A DNA stretch of 64,000 nucleotides from Natronospirales bacterium (GTDB taxonomy: Bacteria > Pseudomonadota > Gammaproteobacteria > Natronospirales > REEB76). The stretch lies in NCBI GenBank assembly GCA_021816765.1, contig JAKAXB010000002.1, positions 183,317 to 247,316 of the forward strand, in the 5' to 3' direction. Under the pieces are notes generated by a model. It saw only the letters and a list, made by a program, of their open reading frames with translations. It ran no database searches and had not been told where the DNA came from. A program made the translations under genes and the position numbers. Positions 19,201 through 27,234 of this stretch are shown piece after piece (position 1 is the stretch's first letter; each line of letters begins with the position of its first letter).

Positions 19201-19562
19201 ACATGCAGCAACTGACCTCGCTGGGCATCGGTTTTTCTCTGGATGATTTCGGCACAGGTTATTCGTCGCTCAGTTATCTCAGTCGTTTCCCCATCAAGAT
19301 CATCAAGATTGACCGTAGTTTTGTAGTTGGCATGTCGCTGGACCCGAAACATGTAGCGATTGTCGGCGCCGTGGTGGCCATGAGTCGTGCACTGGGAATC
19401 GAGGTAGTGGCGGAGGGAGTGGAGGAGGCACACCAGGCGGAGAAGCTGCGCACTGCGGGCTGCAGCGTAGTACAGGGCTTTTACTACAGCCGCCCCGTAT
19501 CCGCCGACGCCTGCGCTGTGCTGTTGCGCGCCGGCATGGTCAAGCCGGTGCGCCGGCACTGA
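16290..19562 (+). CDS. REC-PAS(n)-GGDEF-EAL cyclic-di-GMP signalling protein
   Basis: An N-terminal receiver domain (phospho-acceptor Asp60 in VITDFYL) is followed by several PAS/PAC modules (about 135-640), a GGDEF domain and an EAL domain. The cyclase signature reads GADEF (residues 736-740), with the second Gly replaced by Ala and no RxxD inhibitory site, so cyclase activity is doubtful. The EAL domain keeps GLEVLLRW, NISARQF, ELTETAL and DDFGTGYSSL, so c-di-GMP phosphodiesterase activity is likely. It lies 71 bp after the Rcp1-like regulator, so it probably belongs to the same pathway. The 1090-residue length is typical for such hybrids. Confidence 0.9.
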   Translation: MTTISTDSRLLLVDDNPDDRALVARELRKDMPGIGITEVLDLSALDTVLEAGAFDLVITDFYLHWITGLEVLKRVKIRWPEVPVIMFTGTGTEEVAVEAMRLGLSDYVVKAPRHMMRLRRAVHAALARTGETRARQHAEDTLADALQYIEDGFILFDAKDRLILCNEQLRRMYPKIATDLVPGSKFEDILKAGIEGEQFRSARDKSDKWLQERLAAHRRASGSLEQQLDDGRWVLIKERRSHDGGFINIYTDITTLKQRELELERLLSEHIMLAAATQQSSAGVVVVDVQSADEKYPIIYVNPAFERITGYTSTDVRGKDWRLLVEMTGTSDDAYQKIRAAFQARKSEQIDVVNHRKNGEKFWNSFSISPVFDERGALRFYVGVLTDISDRVRIRDMLEERTQMLGEAEHLAHLGHWRWDIQADKLWRSEEIYLIRGMSPNDAPGDFRGTLNTFHPDDRERVSNAISGVAVSHQSTEFEARVLRPDGETRYVRIIGQYSPPAMEMDEAVFGIFQDITAQKQQETALRRSERRYRRLMEAVPHGITEIAIDGTITYANQSHHKMLGYQRGELIGKSVLDLIADPARQAEVRRRFQMMVKAEAFTQAFTSRYLTADGRSIDVQVDAVISRDENGKVNGVITVATDITERVQGEKRLRYLAFYDPLTGLGNRTLLNEHLRDQLANRQEGMRVAVVLFNIDGFKIINDALGHDAGDAVLREFGVRLAAISGNQDAVARLGADEFALVLAGEFDRDSLRAKVREIKNTLEAPQQISGSHLEIRLSVGVSVAPMDANDSEELLRNADSALLDAKRDTPAGLRFYSVEMKALVEEFLMLRGRLRSAALQGEFYLEYQPQVELGTGKITGLEVLLRWRTEDGVLIPPGKFIPIAEQSGDIVTLGNWVLETACRQGVAWRNQGIELVPMTVNISARQFLQDDLVRMVNDILERTGFDPRHLYLELTETALMTDNPGVLQHMQQLTSLGIGFSLDDFGTGYSSLSYLSRFPIKIIKIDRSFVVGMSLDPKHVAIVGAVVAMSRALGIEVVAEGVEEAHQAEKLRTAGCSVVQGFYYSRPVSADACAVLLRAGMVKPVRRH

Positions 19563-19578
19563 GATGCCGGAACTTGCC

Positions 19579-20589
19579 TTAAGAGCGGCGCTCCAGGGTG
19601 AAGTCGGCAACTTCCCTGAGAGCTGCCTTGTAGACCGAGTCCGGCAGCGGCTGCAGGGCCGTTAACGCACGCTCCCGTTCCTGTTGCGCACAGGCATAGG
19701 TGTAATCGAGGGCACCGGTGGCCCTGGTGATGTACAGGATGTCTTCGGTATGCTCGCAGCCGCCGTTCTCGATAGCTGCGCGGATAAGCCGCTGTTCTTC
19801 CGGCGTGCCCTGCTGCATGGCACGGATCAGCGGCAGCGTCGGTTTGCCCTCGGCAAGGTCGTCACCGATATTCTTGCCGAGCTCCACACTGGAGGCCCTG
19901 TAGTCAAGCAGGTCGTCCACCAGTTGAAAGGCAATACCAAGATGTAATCCGTAGGCGGCAAGCGCAGTTTCCTCGGCCTGGGGCCGTTCCGTGATCACCG
20001 CGCCGAGACGCGCGCCGGCCTCAAACAGGGTTGCGGTCTTGCGGCGGATGACTTCCAGATAACGCGCTTCAGTAGTGTCGGGATCGTGGCAATTCAGGAG
20101 CTGCAATACTTCGCCCTCGGCGATGAGATTGGTGGCATCGGCCATGATCTGCATGACGCGCATGCTGTTCACCGCCACCATCATCTGGAAAGCGCGCGAG
20201 TAGAGGTAATCACCCACCAGCACGCTCGCCTCATTGCCCCAGACGGCATTGGCGGTTTCGCGGCCGCGGCGCAGACCGGAGGCGTCCACCACATCGTCGT
20301 GCAGGAGTGTCGCCGTGTGGATGAATTCGATGATGGCGGCGAGATTGATGTGGCGGTTGTCGCGGATGCCGCAGGCACGCGCCGCCAGCAGTACCAGCAT
20401 GGGCCGCAGGCGCTTGCCGCCGCCATTGATGATGTACCCTCCCAGCTGATTGATGAGCGCCACATCCGAGCGCAACTCATCGCGGATCAACCGGTCGGCG
20501 GCGCGGAAATCATCGGCAATCAGGTTGCGCAGGGCGCCCAGATCCGGCGCGGCCGTAGCAGGCTGGAGGAATGTGGAGGCTTGAACCAT
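19579..20589 (-). CDS. ispB: Octaprenyl diphosphate synthase (long-chain polyprenyl synthase)
   Basis: IspB builds the side chain of ubiquinone from farnesyl and isopentenyl diphosphates. Both aspartate-rich motifs are present: LLHDDVVDASGLRRG (first) and QLVDDLLDYRAS (second), along with GGKRLRPMLVLL. The 336-residue length fits the family. Head-to-head placement with rplU-rpmA-obgE is the conserved gammaproteobacterial order. It is convergent with the c-di-GMP gene, 16 bp away. Confidence 0.95.
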   Translation of the reverse strand: MVQASTFLQPATAAPDLGALRNLIADDFRAADRLIRDELRSDVALINQLGGYIINGGGKRLRPMLVLLAARACGIRDNRHINLAAIIEFIHTATLLHDDVVDASGLRRGRETANAVWGNEASVLVGDYLYSRAFQMMVAVNSMRVMQIMADATNLIAEGEVLQLLNCHDPDTTEARYLEVIRRKTATLFEAGARLGAVITERPQAEETALAAYGLHLGIAFQLVDDLLDYRASSVELGKNIGDDLAEGKPTLPLIRAMQQGTPEEQRLIRAAIENGGCEHTEDILYITRATGALDYTYACAQQERERALTALQPLPDSVYKAALREVADFTLERRS

Positions 20590-20705
20590 GGGTGTGCCGG
20601 GGCTGCGGTCTTGAGGTGGCCGCGGGAAAGGCGATGCTAGGGGCGGCCCCAGGGAGTGTCAAGGCACAACTGGCAAGGCTTCCTGCTGCTGCCCACCCGA
20701 CAGGT

Positions 20706-20734
20706 TTGACCCGCGGGCTCCCAGGCCTTAGAAT
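20706..20734 (+). promoter_or_regulatory. Sigma-70 promoter for rplU-rpmA
   Basis: TTGACC (20706-20711), a 17-bp spacer and TAGAAT (20729-20734) make a near-consensus promoter about 45 bp before the rplU ATG. It lies in the 190-bp gap shared with the divergent ispB. Confidence 0.7.
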
Positions 20735-20778
20735 TCGCGGCCCTTTGACAGTATTCCCGAAGATTTCCGGAGATTTTC

Positions 20779-21096
20779 ATGTACGCCGTGATTGAAACCG
20801 GTGGCAAACAGTACCGGGTAAGTGAAGGCGACGTCATCCGCATCGAGAAACTCGAGGCGGAAGCGGGCGCTGCGGTTGAATTTGACCGCATACTGCTGTT
20901 GGGCAGGGACGGCAACGCACCGCTGATGGGCACGCCCTTTGTGCCGGGCGGAAAGGTCACGGGCACCGTCAAGGCGCTGGGGCGCCACGACAAGATTTTC
21001 ATTTTCAAGCTGCGCCGGCGCAAGAATTACCGCCGCCGCGCGGGCCACAGGCAGGCCTACACCGAAGTGCAGATCACCGGCATCCGGTCCGGCTGA
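20779..21096 (+). CDS. rplU: 50S ribosomal protein L21
   Basis: The 105-residue protein starts MYAVIETGGKQYRV and ends with the basic FKLRRRKNYRRRAGHRQ block followed by the YTEVQITGI tail, all diagnostic of L21. CGGAGA precedes the ATG. It binds 23S rRNA in the large subunit. rpmA follows 20 bp downstream in the universal order. Confidence 0.98.
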   Translation: MYAVIETGGKQYRVSEGDVIRIEKLEAEAGAAVEFDRILLLGRDGNAPLMGTPFVPGGKVTGTVKALGRHDKIFIFKLRRRKNYRRRAGHRQAYTEVQITGIRSG

Positions 21097-21116
21097 AGTT
21101 CTTGAGGTAAGCGAAC

Positions 21117-21374
21117 ATGGCACATAAAAAAGCAGGCGGCAGCACCCGCAACGGCCGCGATTCCGAATCAAAACGCCTGGGCGTCAAACTGTATGGCGGG
21201 GAAGCGGCGGTGGCCGGCAATATTCTCATCCGCCAGCGCGGTACCCAGTTCCATGCGGGGGTGAATGTGGGCATGGGCCGCGACCATACGCTATTCGCCA
21301 AGGCGGACGGCAAGGTCAAGTTTGACGTCAAGGGCAAACCACAGCGCCGCTATGTGAGCGTGGTGGTGGAATAA
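21117..21374 (+). CDS. rpmA: 50S ribosomal protein L27
   Basis: The 85-residue product begins [19 protein letters not shown] and includes [17 protein letters not shown], the L27 signature. L27 reaches into the peptidyl-transferase centre. It follows rplU closely, and a strong terminator lies 27 bp after its stop, so rplU-rpmA forms its own unit apart from obgE. Confidence 0.98.
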   Translation: MAHKKAGGSTRNGRDSESKRLGVKLYGGEAAVAGNILIRQRGTQFHAGVNVGMGRDHTLFAKADGKVKFDVKGKPQRRYVSVVVE

Positions 21375-21400
21375 GGTACCGGCCCGTCGGAACGAAACGC

Positions 21401-21427
21401 AAAAGCCCCGGGAAACCGGGGTTTTTT
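21401..21427 (+). terminator. Rho-independent terminator after rpmA
   Basis: CCCCGG and CCGGGG pair around a GAAA loop. The stem is flanked by AAAA on the left and a run of six T on the right. Confidence 0.9.
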
Positions 21428-21485
21428 GTCTCTAACGCCCTGGTTGAGTGATAGGGTTTAAGATGAACACAAGCCGCTGCAATGA

Positions 21486-22604
<1,119 letters not shown>

Positions 22605-22774
22605 CAGGGTATCGGGAATCCGGTATTGAAACGCCTTGCTGGCCGTCAGCGATTCCGCTTTGTAAGTGGAAATAGTATTGATTCTGCCCGTATCAATCCG
22701 GCTTTCGGCCATATGCAGACATTGAATACAAGTGTATTTTTGCATAGTTTGAGAATGAAAATGGAGCGAGCAAA

Positions 22775-23050
22775 GTGGAAGAAACGACACCTGGCGTGAC
22801 ACCAGATAGAAGCGAAGCCGAATCCGAGAACGTGCTGCCCGGTAGTTATGCTTGGCGCCGGTACTTCGCTCGGATGGTGGATTATGACCGTGATTATGAC
22901 TGTCATCATTTTTGTCCTGAGCCATGTCAGTACTTTCGTGGTGATGCTCGTATATTGGGAAGGTGTGCGCACTTACCTTGAGTGGATTCAAAGTCTTCAC
23001 AGCATTAATTACCTCCTGGACGTGTTTATCACCGTCATGTTGTGGCTTCC
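22775..23050 (+). pseudogene. RDD-family membrane protein, frameshifted and truncated
   Basis: A GTG start with GGAG eight bases upstream opens a frame ending SYAWRRYFARMVDY, the typical opening of RDD proteins. After about codon 36 the similarity moves to the next frame, which continues as two hydrophobic spans (MTVIMTVIIFVLSHVSTFVV and DVFITVMLWLP). The coding sequence then stops at about 23050 where an IS256-type transposase fragment begins. A promoter-like TTGAAT-N17-TAGTTT lies at 22722-22750. The frameshift near 22880 and the missing third span make the gene dead. The family call rests on the RRYFARMVD motif. Confidence 0.55.
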
Positions 23051-23059
23051 AACCGCCGG

Positions 23060-23454
23060 TGGTCGGGGGCCGGCATCCGGGTAAACGCACCGGTGAGATC
23101 CGCTGGCACGGCAGTCAGCGGGGCCGCATCACGCTCGCCGAACGCAAGCTCGCGGTGCGCCGGCCGCGGCTGCGCAGCCCGCAGGGCGAGGTGGCGATCC
23201 CGGCGTATGCGCGTCGGGGTGAGGAGCGCCGGCTGGGGAACCGGATCCGGGACATCCTGGTGACCGGGGTCTCGACGCGCAAGTATGCCCGGGTGTTGCC
23301 GGAGAGGGCCGGCACGCTCGGCATCCAGAAGAGCAGTGTGTCGCGCCACCTCATCCGGGTGAGTCAGAAGGCCCTTATGGCCCTGATGCGGCGGCGCCTG
23401 GCAGACCTCGACCTGCTGGCGATTTACCTGGACGGCATCGTGGTCGCTGGCTGA
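23060..23454 (+). mobile_element. IS256-family (Mutator) transposase fragment
   Basis: The translation contains EIRWHGSQRGRITLAERK, RLRSPQGEVAIPAYARR, GVSTRKYARVLPE, SVSRHLIRVSQKAL and DLLAIYLDGIVVAG, which together outline the middle of an IS256-type transposase up to the first catalytic Asp. The N-terminus and the rest of the DDE domain are missing, so it is a dead remnant. No terminal repeats were found. It abuts the truncated RDD gene, suggesting the insertion or a later deletion destroyed that gene. Confidence 0.75.
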
Positions 23455-23487
23455 CCTGCCTTATTGGTTCAGGCGCCGTTTGCTGAC

Positions 23488-24021
23488 TTAATTCGAGGGT
23501 CCGCCCGCAGGCTGATTGAGGTTGATACCCGCCTGCTTGAGGCGCGCCTGGATACGCTTTACCAGTTCCGGCGCCAGCACGTTTCTACCCCATTGTTCGC
23601 CTTGCTGCAGGGAATCCTGCGCGATCTCGGGATTGTTGCGGATGATTTTCTTTCCCAGGGGTGTTTTGTAGAAGGCGATCATCTGGCGCACATCCTGGTC
23701 GCTGTAATACTTCGCATAGATCGGCACCAACTTTTCGATGAGCTGGTCCATGGTGCGCGGATCTGCCAGCATTTTCCGGGTTTCTTCTTTGATGATGGTG
23801 AATGCCTTGGGCGATATGTCCGGGTGAGAGGCCTGGAGATTGTTGATCATCTGTTGGGAGAGCGCCCGACCGAACAGCAACCCCATCTGGGCGCCGCCTG
23901 TCATGTTGATGAGCTCAAGAATATCCGCACGGGTCCGCGGCGGAACCTGATTGCTGTCCGCGGCGAAGCCGGAGAACGGAATGGTGGACAGCAGAATGCC
24001 AAGCAGGATTCCGGTTTTCAT
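23488..24021 (-). CDS. DUF2059 domain exported protein
   Basis: The 177-residue protein has a cleavable signal peptide (MKTGILLGILLSTIPFSGFA) and then a helical domain with LVPIYAKYYSDQDVRQMIAF followed by YKTPLGKKI, the DUF2059 signature. It should be periplasmic. The biochemical role of the family is not established. It lies downstream of rpsT on the same strand, behind a probable terminator, and shows no truncation. Confidence 0.88.
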   Translation of the reverse strand: MKTGILLGILLSTIPFSGFAADSNQVPPRTRADILELINMTGGAQMGLLFGRALSQQMINNLQASHPDISPKAFTIIKEETRKMLADPRTMDQLIEKLVPIYAKYYSDQDVRQMIAFYKTPLGKKIIRNNPEIAQDSLQQGEQWGRNVLAPELVKRIQARLKQAGINLNQPAGGPSN

Positions 24022-24107
24022 GGTCGCGCCCCTGTGTCAGTTTTTACTGATGATGATAATCGCGGAAAGCGCAACTATGGCACGCACGCTGCCGGCAGGG
24101 CAACAGA

Positions 24108-24128
24108 AAGCCGGCATCAAGCCGGCTT
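24108..24128 (-). terminator. Probable rpsT terminator overlapping the gene's 3' end
   Basis: AAGCCGGC (24108-24115) pairs with GCCGGCTT (24121-24128). One arm contains the last codons of rpsT, and on the minus strand the stem is followed by TTTCTGTT. The U-tract is imperfect. Confidence 0.5.
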
Positions 24129-24422
24129 CGGTTCGCTGAAAGATGTGGGCAACTCAGGCCTTGTGATGGCCCGGATACGCTCATTCAGGCGGCTCTTGTG
24201 GCGCGCCGCCTTGTTGTGGTGAATCAAGCCCTTGTCGGCGATGCGGTCAATGATCGGCACGGCTGCCTTGTAGGCTGCTTCGGCTTCCGCCTTTTTGCCC
24301 TCGGCGGCGAGCTTTGCTACCCGTTTGATATAGCTGCGCACCATGGAACGCAGGGCCGCGTTGTGTTCGCCGTGGACCACGGACTGGCGGGCGCGCTTCT
24401 TTGCTTGCTTGGTGTTAGCCAA
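24117..24422 (-). CDS. rpsT: 30S ribosomal protein S20
   Basis: The 101-residue product reads ANTKQAKKRARQ after the initiator, with the basic helices typical of S20. The start is a TTG at 24422 with AGGAG upstream; the E. coli gene likewise uses UUG, which fits its autoregulation at translation. The frame continues upstream to 24572, but that part has no S20 similarity. The C-terminal tail (ITRPELPTSFSEPKPA) is a little longer than in E. coli. It diverges from murJ in the classical order. Confidence 0.96.
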   Translation of the reverse strand: MANTKQAKKRARQSVVHGEHNAALRSMVRSYIKRVAKLAAEGKKAEAEAAYKAAVPIIDRIADKGLIHHNKAARHKSRLNERIRAITRPELPTSFSEPKPA

Positions 24423-24641
24423 GGTGGCACTCCTGAAAAATGCTGTTTGACCGCCCCGGGGCGGCCGGAAAGGCTGCGTACTATACGGATTTCGCCCCCG
24501 CCACGCAACGCAGTACCCACCCCGCAGAATTGCCCGCCGCCTTGCGGTGCGGGTGTTCCACGGGTTTCGCATGGCGGCGGGAGTCGAAGGCCGGTATCAT
24601 GCGCAGCTTGAGAATTCCCTGATTTTCAGGATCTTAGCCTC

Positions 24642-26207
24642 ATGTCCCGCGCGCTCTTCAAGGCCACTTCCCTGGTGGGGGGCATGACCCTCCTCTCGCG
24701 CATTCTGGGTTTTGCCCGGGACATGGTGCTGGCGCGCTATTTCGGCGCTGGAATGGTCATGGATGCGTTCTTCGTGGCCTTCAAGATTCCCAATTTCATG
24801 CGTCGCAGCTTCGGTGAGGGTGCCTTTTCGCTGGCTTTTGTGCCGGTGATTTCGGAATACAAGACCACCCGTGAGCACAATGAGGTCAAGGAGCTGGCCG
24901 ACCGGGTGGCGGGCAACCTCGGCCTGGTGCTGGTGATCATCACCCTCATCGGCGTGATCGCCGCGCCGGTGCTGGTATGGATTTTCGCGCCGGGGTTCAG
25001 CATCCACGAAAGCAAGTACGAGCTCACGGTCGCCATGGTGCGGGTGACTTTTCCCTACCTGCTGTTTATTTCGCTTACGGCCTTCGCCGGCGGTATTCTC
25101 AATACGTACGGCAAGTTCGGCGTGCCCGCCTTCACACCGGTGCTGCTGAATATCACTCTTATTGTCGCCGCCGTCTGGCTGGCCCCGCATCTCGCCAATC
25201 CCGGCATGGCACTTGCCTGGGGCGTGTTCATTGCCGGCGTGGTGCAACTGCTGTTCCAGGTGCCGTTTCTGCTCAGGCTCAAGTTGCTGCCACGGCCGAA
25301 ACTCTCGGCCGGCCACGAGGCGGTGACGCGCATCATGAAACTCATGTTGCCGGCATTGTTTGGTTCTTCCGTATCGCAGATCAATATGGTGGTGGATACG
25401 GTGATCGCCTCCTTCCTGGCCACCGGCAGTGTCAGTTGGCTGTATTACTCCGACCGTCTCATGGAATTTCCGCTGGGTGTGTTTTCCATCGCGCTGGGGA
25501 CCGTGATTCTGCCCAATCTCGCCCAACATTTCGCCGCAAAATCTGCCGCGGGCTTCTCGGCAACCATGGACTGGGCGCTGCGGCTGGCGGTGGTATTGGC
25601 GCTGCCGGCGGCGGTGGGTCTGTTCTGCATGGCGGGTCCGCTACTGGTCACCCTGTTCCATTACGGTCGTTTCAATGCCTACGACTCGCGCATGGCGGAA
25701 GCCAGCCTTATGGCCTACGCGGTAGGCCTGCTCGGATTCACCCTGGTGAAAATATTCGCACCGGGTTTTTACGCGCGCCAGGACACGCGCACGCCGGTCA
25801 GGATCGGCGTCATTTCCGTCATCGCCAATGTGGTACTCAATATCCTAATCACCATACCCTGGGCCATGAGCGGTTGGGCGGCACCGCATGCGGGTCTCGC
25901 CCTGTCCACCTCGCTTGCGGCATTCATCAACGCCTGGTTGTTATATCGCGGCCTGCGCCGTGCCGGGGTGTATGCGCCCACACCCGGCTGGCGGCCACTC
26001 CTCAGGCAGGTGGTGATCGCCAACCTCGTGATGGCGGGGCTGCTATGGTGGCGGGCGGGAGATCTCGGCGTGTGGCTGGCGCGCAACGCATTGCACCGCG
26101 GCCTGTGGCTTACCTTCTGGATAGGGACCGCGATGCTGGTGTATTTCGTGGTGCTGTTCCTCACCGGCTTCCGCCTGCGCCATCTGCGGCGGGTGCGCGC
26201 GGCCTGA
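24642..26207 (+). CDS. murJ: Lipid II flippase MurJ
   Basis: MurJ moves lipid-linked peptidoglycan precursors across the inner membrane. The 521-residue protein opens with LFKATSLVGGMTLLSRILGFARD and has NFMRRSFGEGAFSLAFVPV, the conserved basic central-cavity region, followed by about 14 membrane spans and YARQDTRTPVRIG. Length and start match the family. It leads the run murJ-ribF-ileS-lspA-ispH. Confidence 0.96.
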   Translation: MSRALFKATSLVGGMTLLSRILGFARDMVLARYFGAGMVMDAFFVAFKIPNFMRRSFGEGAFSLAFVPVISEYKTTREHNEVKELADRVAGNLGLVLVIITLIGVIAAPVLVWIFAPGFSIHESKYELTVAMVRVTFPYLLFISLTAFAGGILNTYGKFGVPAFTPVLLNITLIVAAVWLAPHLANPGMALAWGVFIAGVVQLLFQVPFLLRLKLLPRPKLSAGHEAVTRIMKLMLPALFGSSVSQINMVVDTVIASFLATGSVSWLYYSDRLMEFPLGVFSIALGTVILPNLAQHFAAKSAAGFSATMDWALRLAVVLALPAAVGLFCMAGPLLVTLFHYGRFNAYDSRMAEASLMAYAVGLLGFTLVKIFAPGFYARQDTRTPVRIGVISVIANVVLNILITIPWAMSGWAAPHAGLALSTSLAAFINAWLLYRGLRRAGVYAPTPGWRPLLRQVVIANLVMAGLLWWRAGDLGVWLARNALHRGLWLTFWIGTAMLVYFVVLFLTGFRLRHLRRVRAA

Positions 26208-26252
26208 TGGGGCGACGCGCACTCCTTAATATATATATAATCGCAGGAACTT

Positions 26253-27194
26253 GTGGTGGAACTGATTCGCGGCCTGATTAACCTGAAACCCCGCCATCGC
26301 GGCTGTGTCGCCACCATCGGCAATTACGACGGCGTGCACCGCGGCCACCAGGCGGTGCTGCACGGGCTGGGTGTCCGCGCCCATGAGCTGCGTTTGTGCT
26401 CGACCGTGGCGGTCTTTGAGCCCATGCCGCAGGAATATTTTTCACCCGAAGCGCCGCCCGCTCGCCTCATGAGTTTCCGCGAGAAGTGGCAGGCACTCGC
26501 GGAATGTGGCATTGACCGGGTGTTGTGCCTGCGTTTCAATCGGCAGCTTGCCGAGATGTCACCCGAGGAGTTCATCGAGCGTGTCCTGATCCTCGGCCTG
26601 GGGGTGCGCTACCTGGTGGTGGGGGACGATTTCCGCTTCGGCCGTGACCGTGCCGGAGATTTTGCCTTACTCAAGACTGCGGGCGCGGCATATGGTTTTG
26701 AGGCGGCGGATACGCGGACGTTGACACTCGAAGGCGAGCGTGTGAGCAGCACGCATATCCGCGAGTGCCTCGCGGCCGGCAATCTGGAGCTGGCGACCCG
26801 GCTGCTCGGGCTGCCGTTTTCCCTGAGCGGCCGTGTGATATACGGTGACCGCCTGGGACGCACGCTGGGGTTTCCCACCGTGAATATCCCCTTGCGGCGC
26901 CGCATTACCCCGCTGCAGGGTGTCTTTGTGGCGGCGGTTCACGGCATCGGCACCGCATCGCATTACGGCGCCGCCTATGTGGGCAATCGGCCGGCGGTGA
27001 ACGGCCGGCGGCTCATGCTGGAAGTGTTTATTTTCAACTTTGCGGGCGAGCTTTACGGACAGCGCCTGTACGTGGAACTGCTGCATCAGTTGCGCGGCGA
27101 CGCGTCATTCGACAGTCTGGAGGCGCTCAAGGCGCAAATGGCGCGCGATGTGGCGGCGGCACGTATCTGGTTGAAGCAGCAGGGAATGAATTGA
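26253..27194 (+). CDS. ribF: Bifunctional riboflavin kinase / FAD synthetase
   Basis: RibF phosphorylates riboflavin to FMN and adenylates FMN to FAD. The N-terminal nucleotidyltransferase has IGNYDGVHRGHQAVL and LVVGDDFRFGRDRAGD. The C-terminal kinase domain has RVIYGDRLGRTLGFPTVNI. The start is a GTG at 26253 (a second GTG follows at once) with AGGAAC just upstream. The upstream gap is AT-rich, with ATATATATAATC. The 313-residue length is typical, as is its place before ileS. Confidence 0.96.
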   Translation: MVELIRGLINLKPRHRGCVATIGNYDGVHRGHQAVLHGLGVRAHELRLCSTVAVFEPMPQEYFSPEAPPARLMSFREKWQALAECGIDRVLCLRFNRQLAEMSPEEFIERVLILGLGVRYLVVGDDFRFGRDRAGDFALLKTAGAAYGFEAADTRTLTLEGERVSSTHIRECLAAGNLELATRLLGLPFSLSGRVIYGDRLGRTLGFPTVNIPLRRRITPLQGVFVAAVHGIGTASHYGAAYVGNRPAVNGRRLMLEVFIFNFAGELYGQRLYVELLHQLRGDASFDSLEALKAQMARDVAAARIWLKQQGMN

Positions 27195-27234
27195 ATGAGC
27201 AGCCCTGATTTATGATTGCGAAACAGGATAAGCA

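Noticed and set aside
22963..23060. First 33 residues of the frame that contains the IS256 fragment
   Set aside because: They are an out-of-frame reading of the RDD gene and have no transposase similarity.
26236..26241. Perfect TATAAT just before ribF as a promoter
   Set aside because: Transcription from it would begin at or after the ribosome site of ribF, and no -35 is seen. It lies within an AT run.
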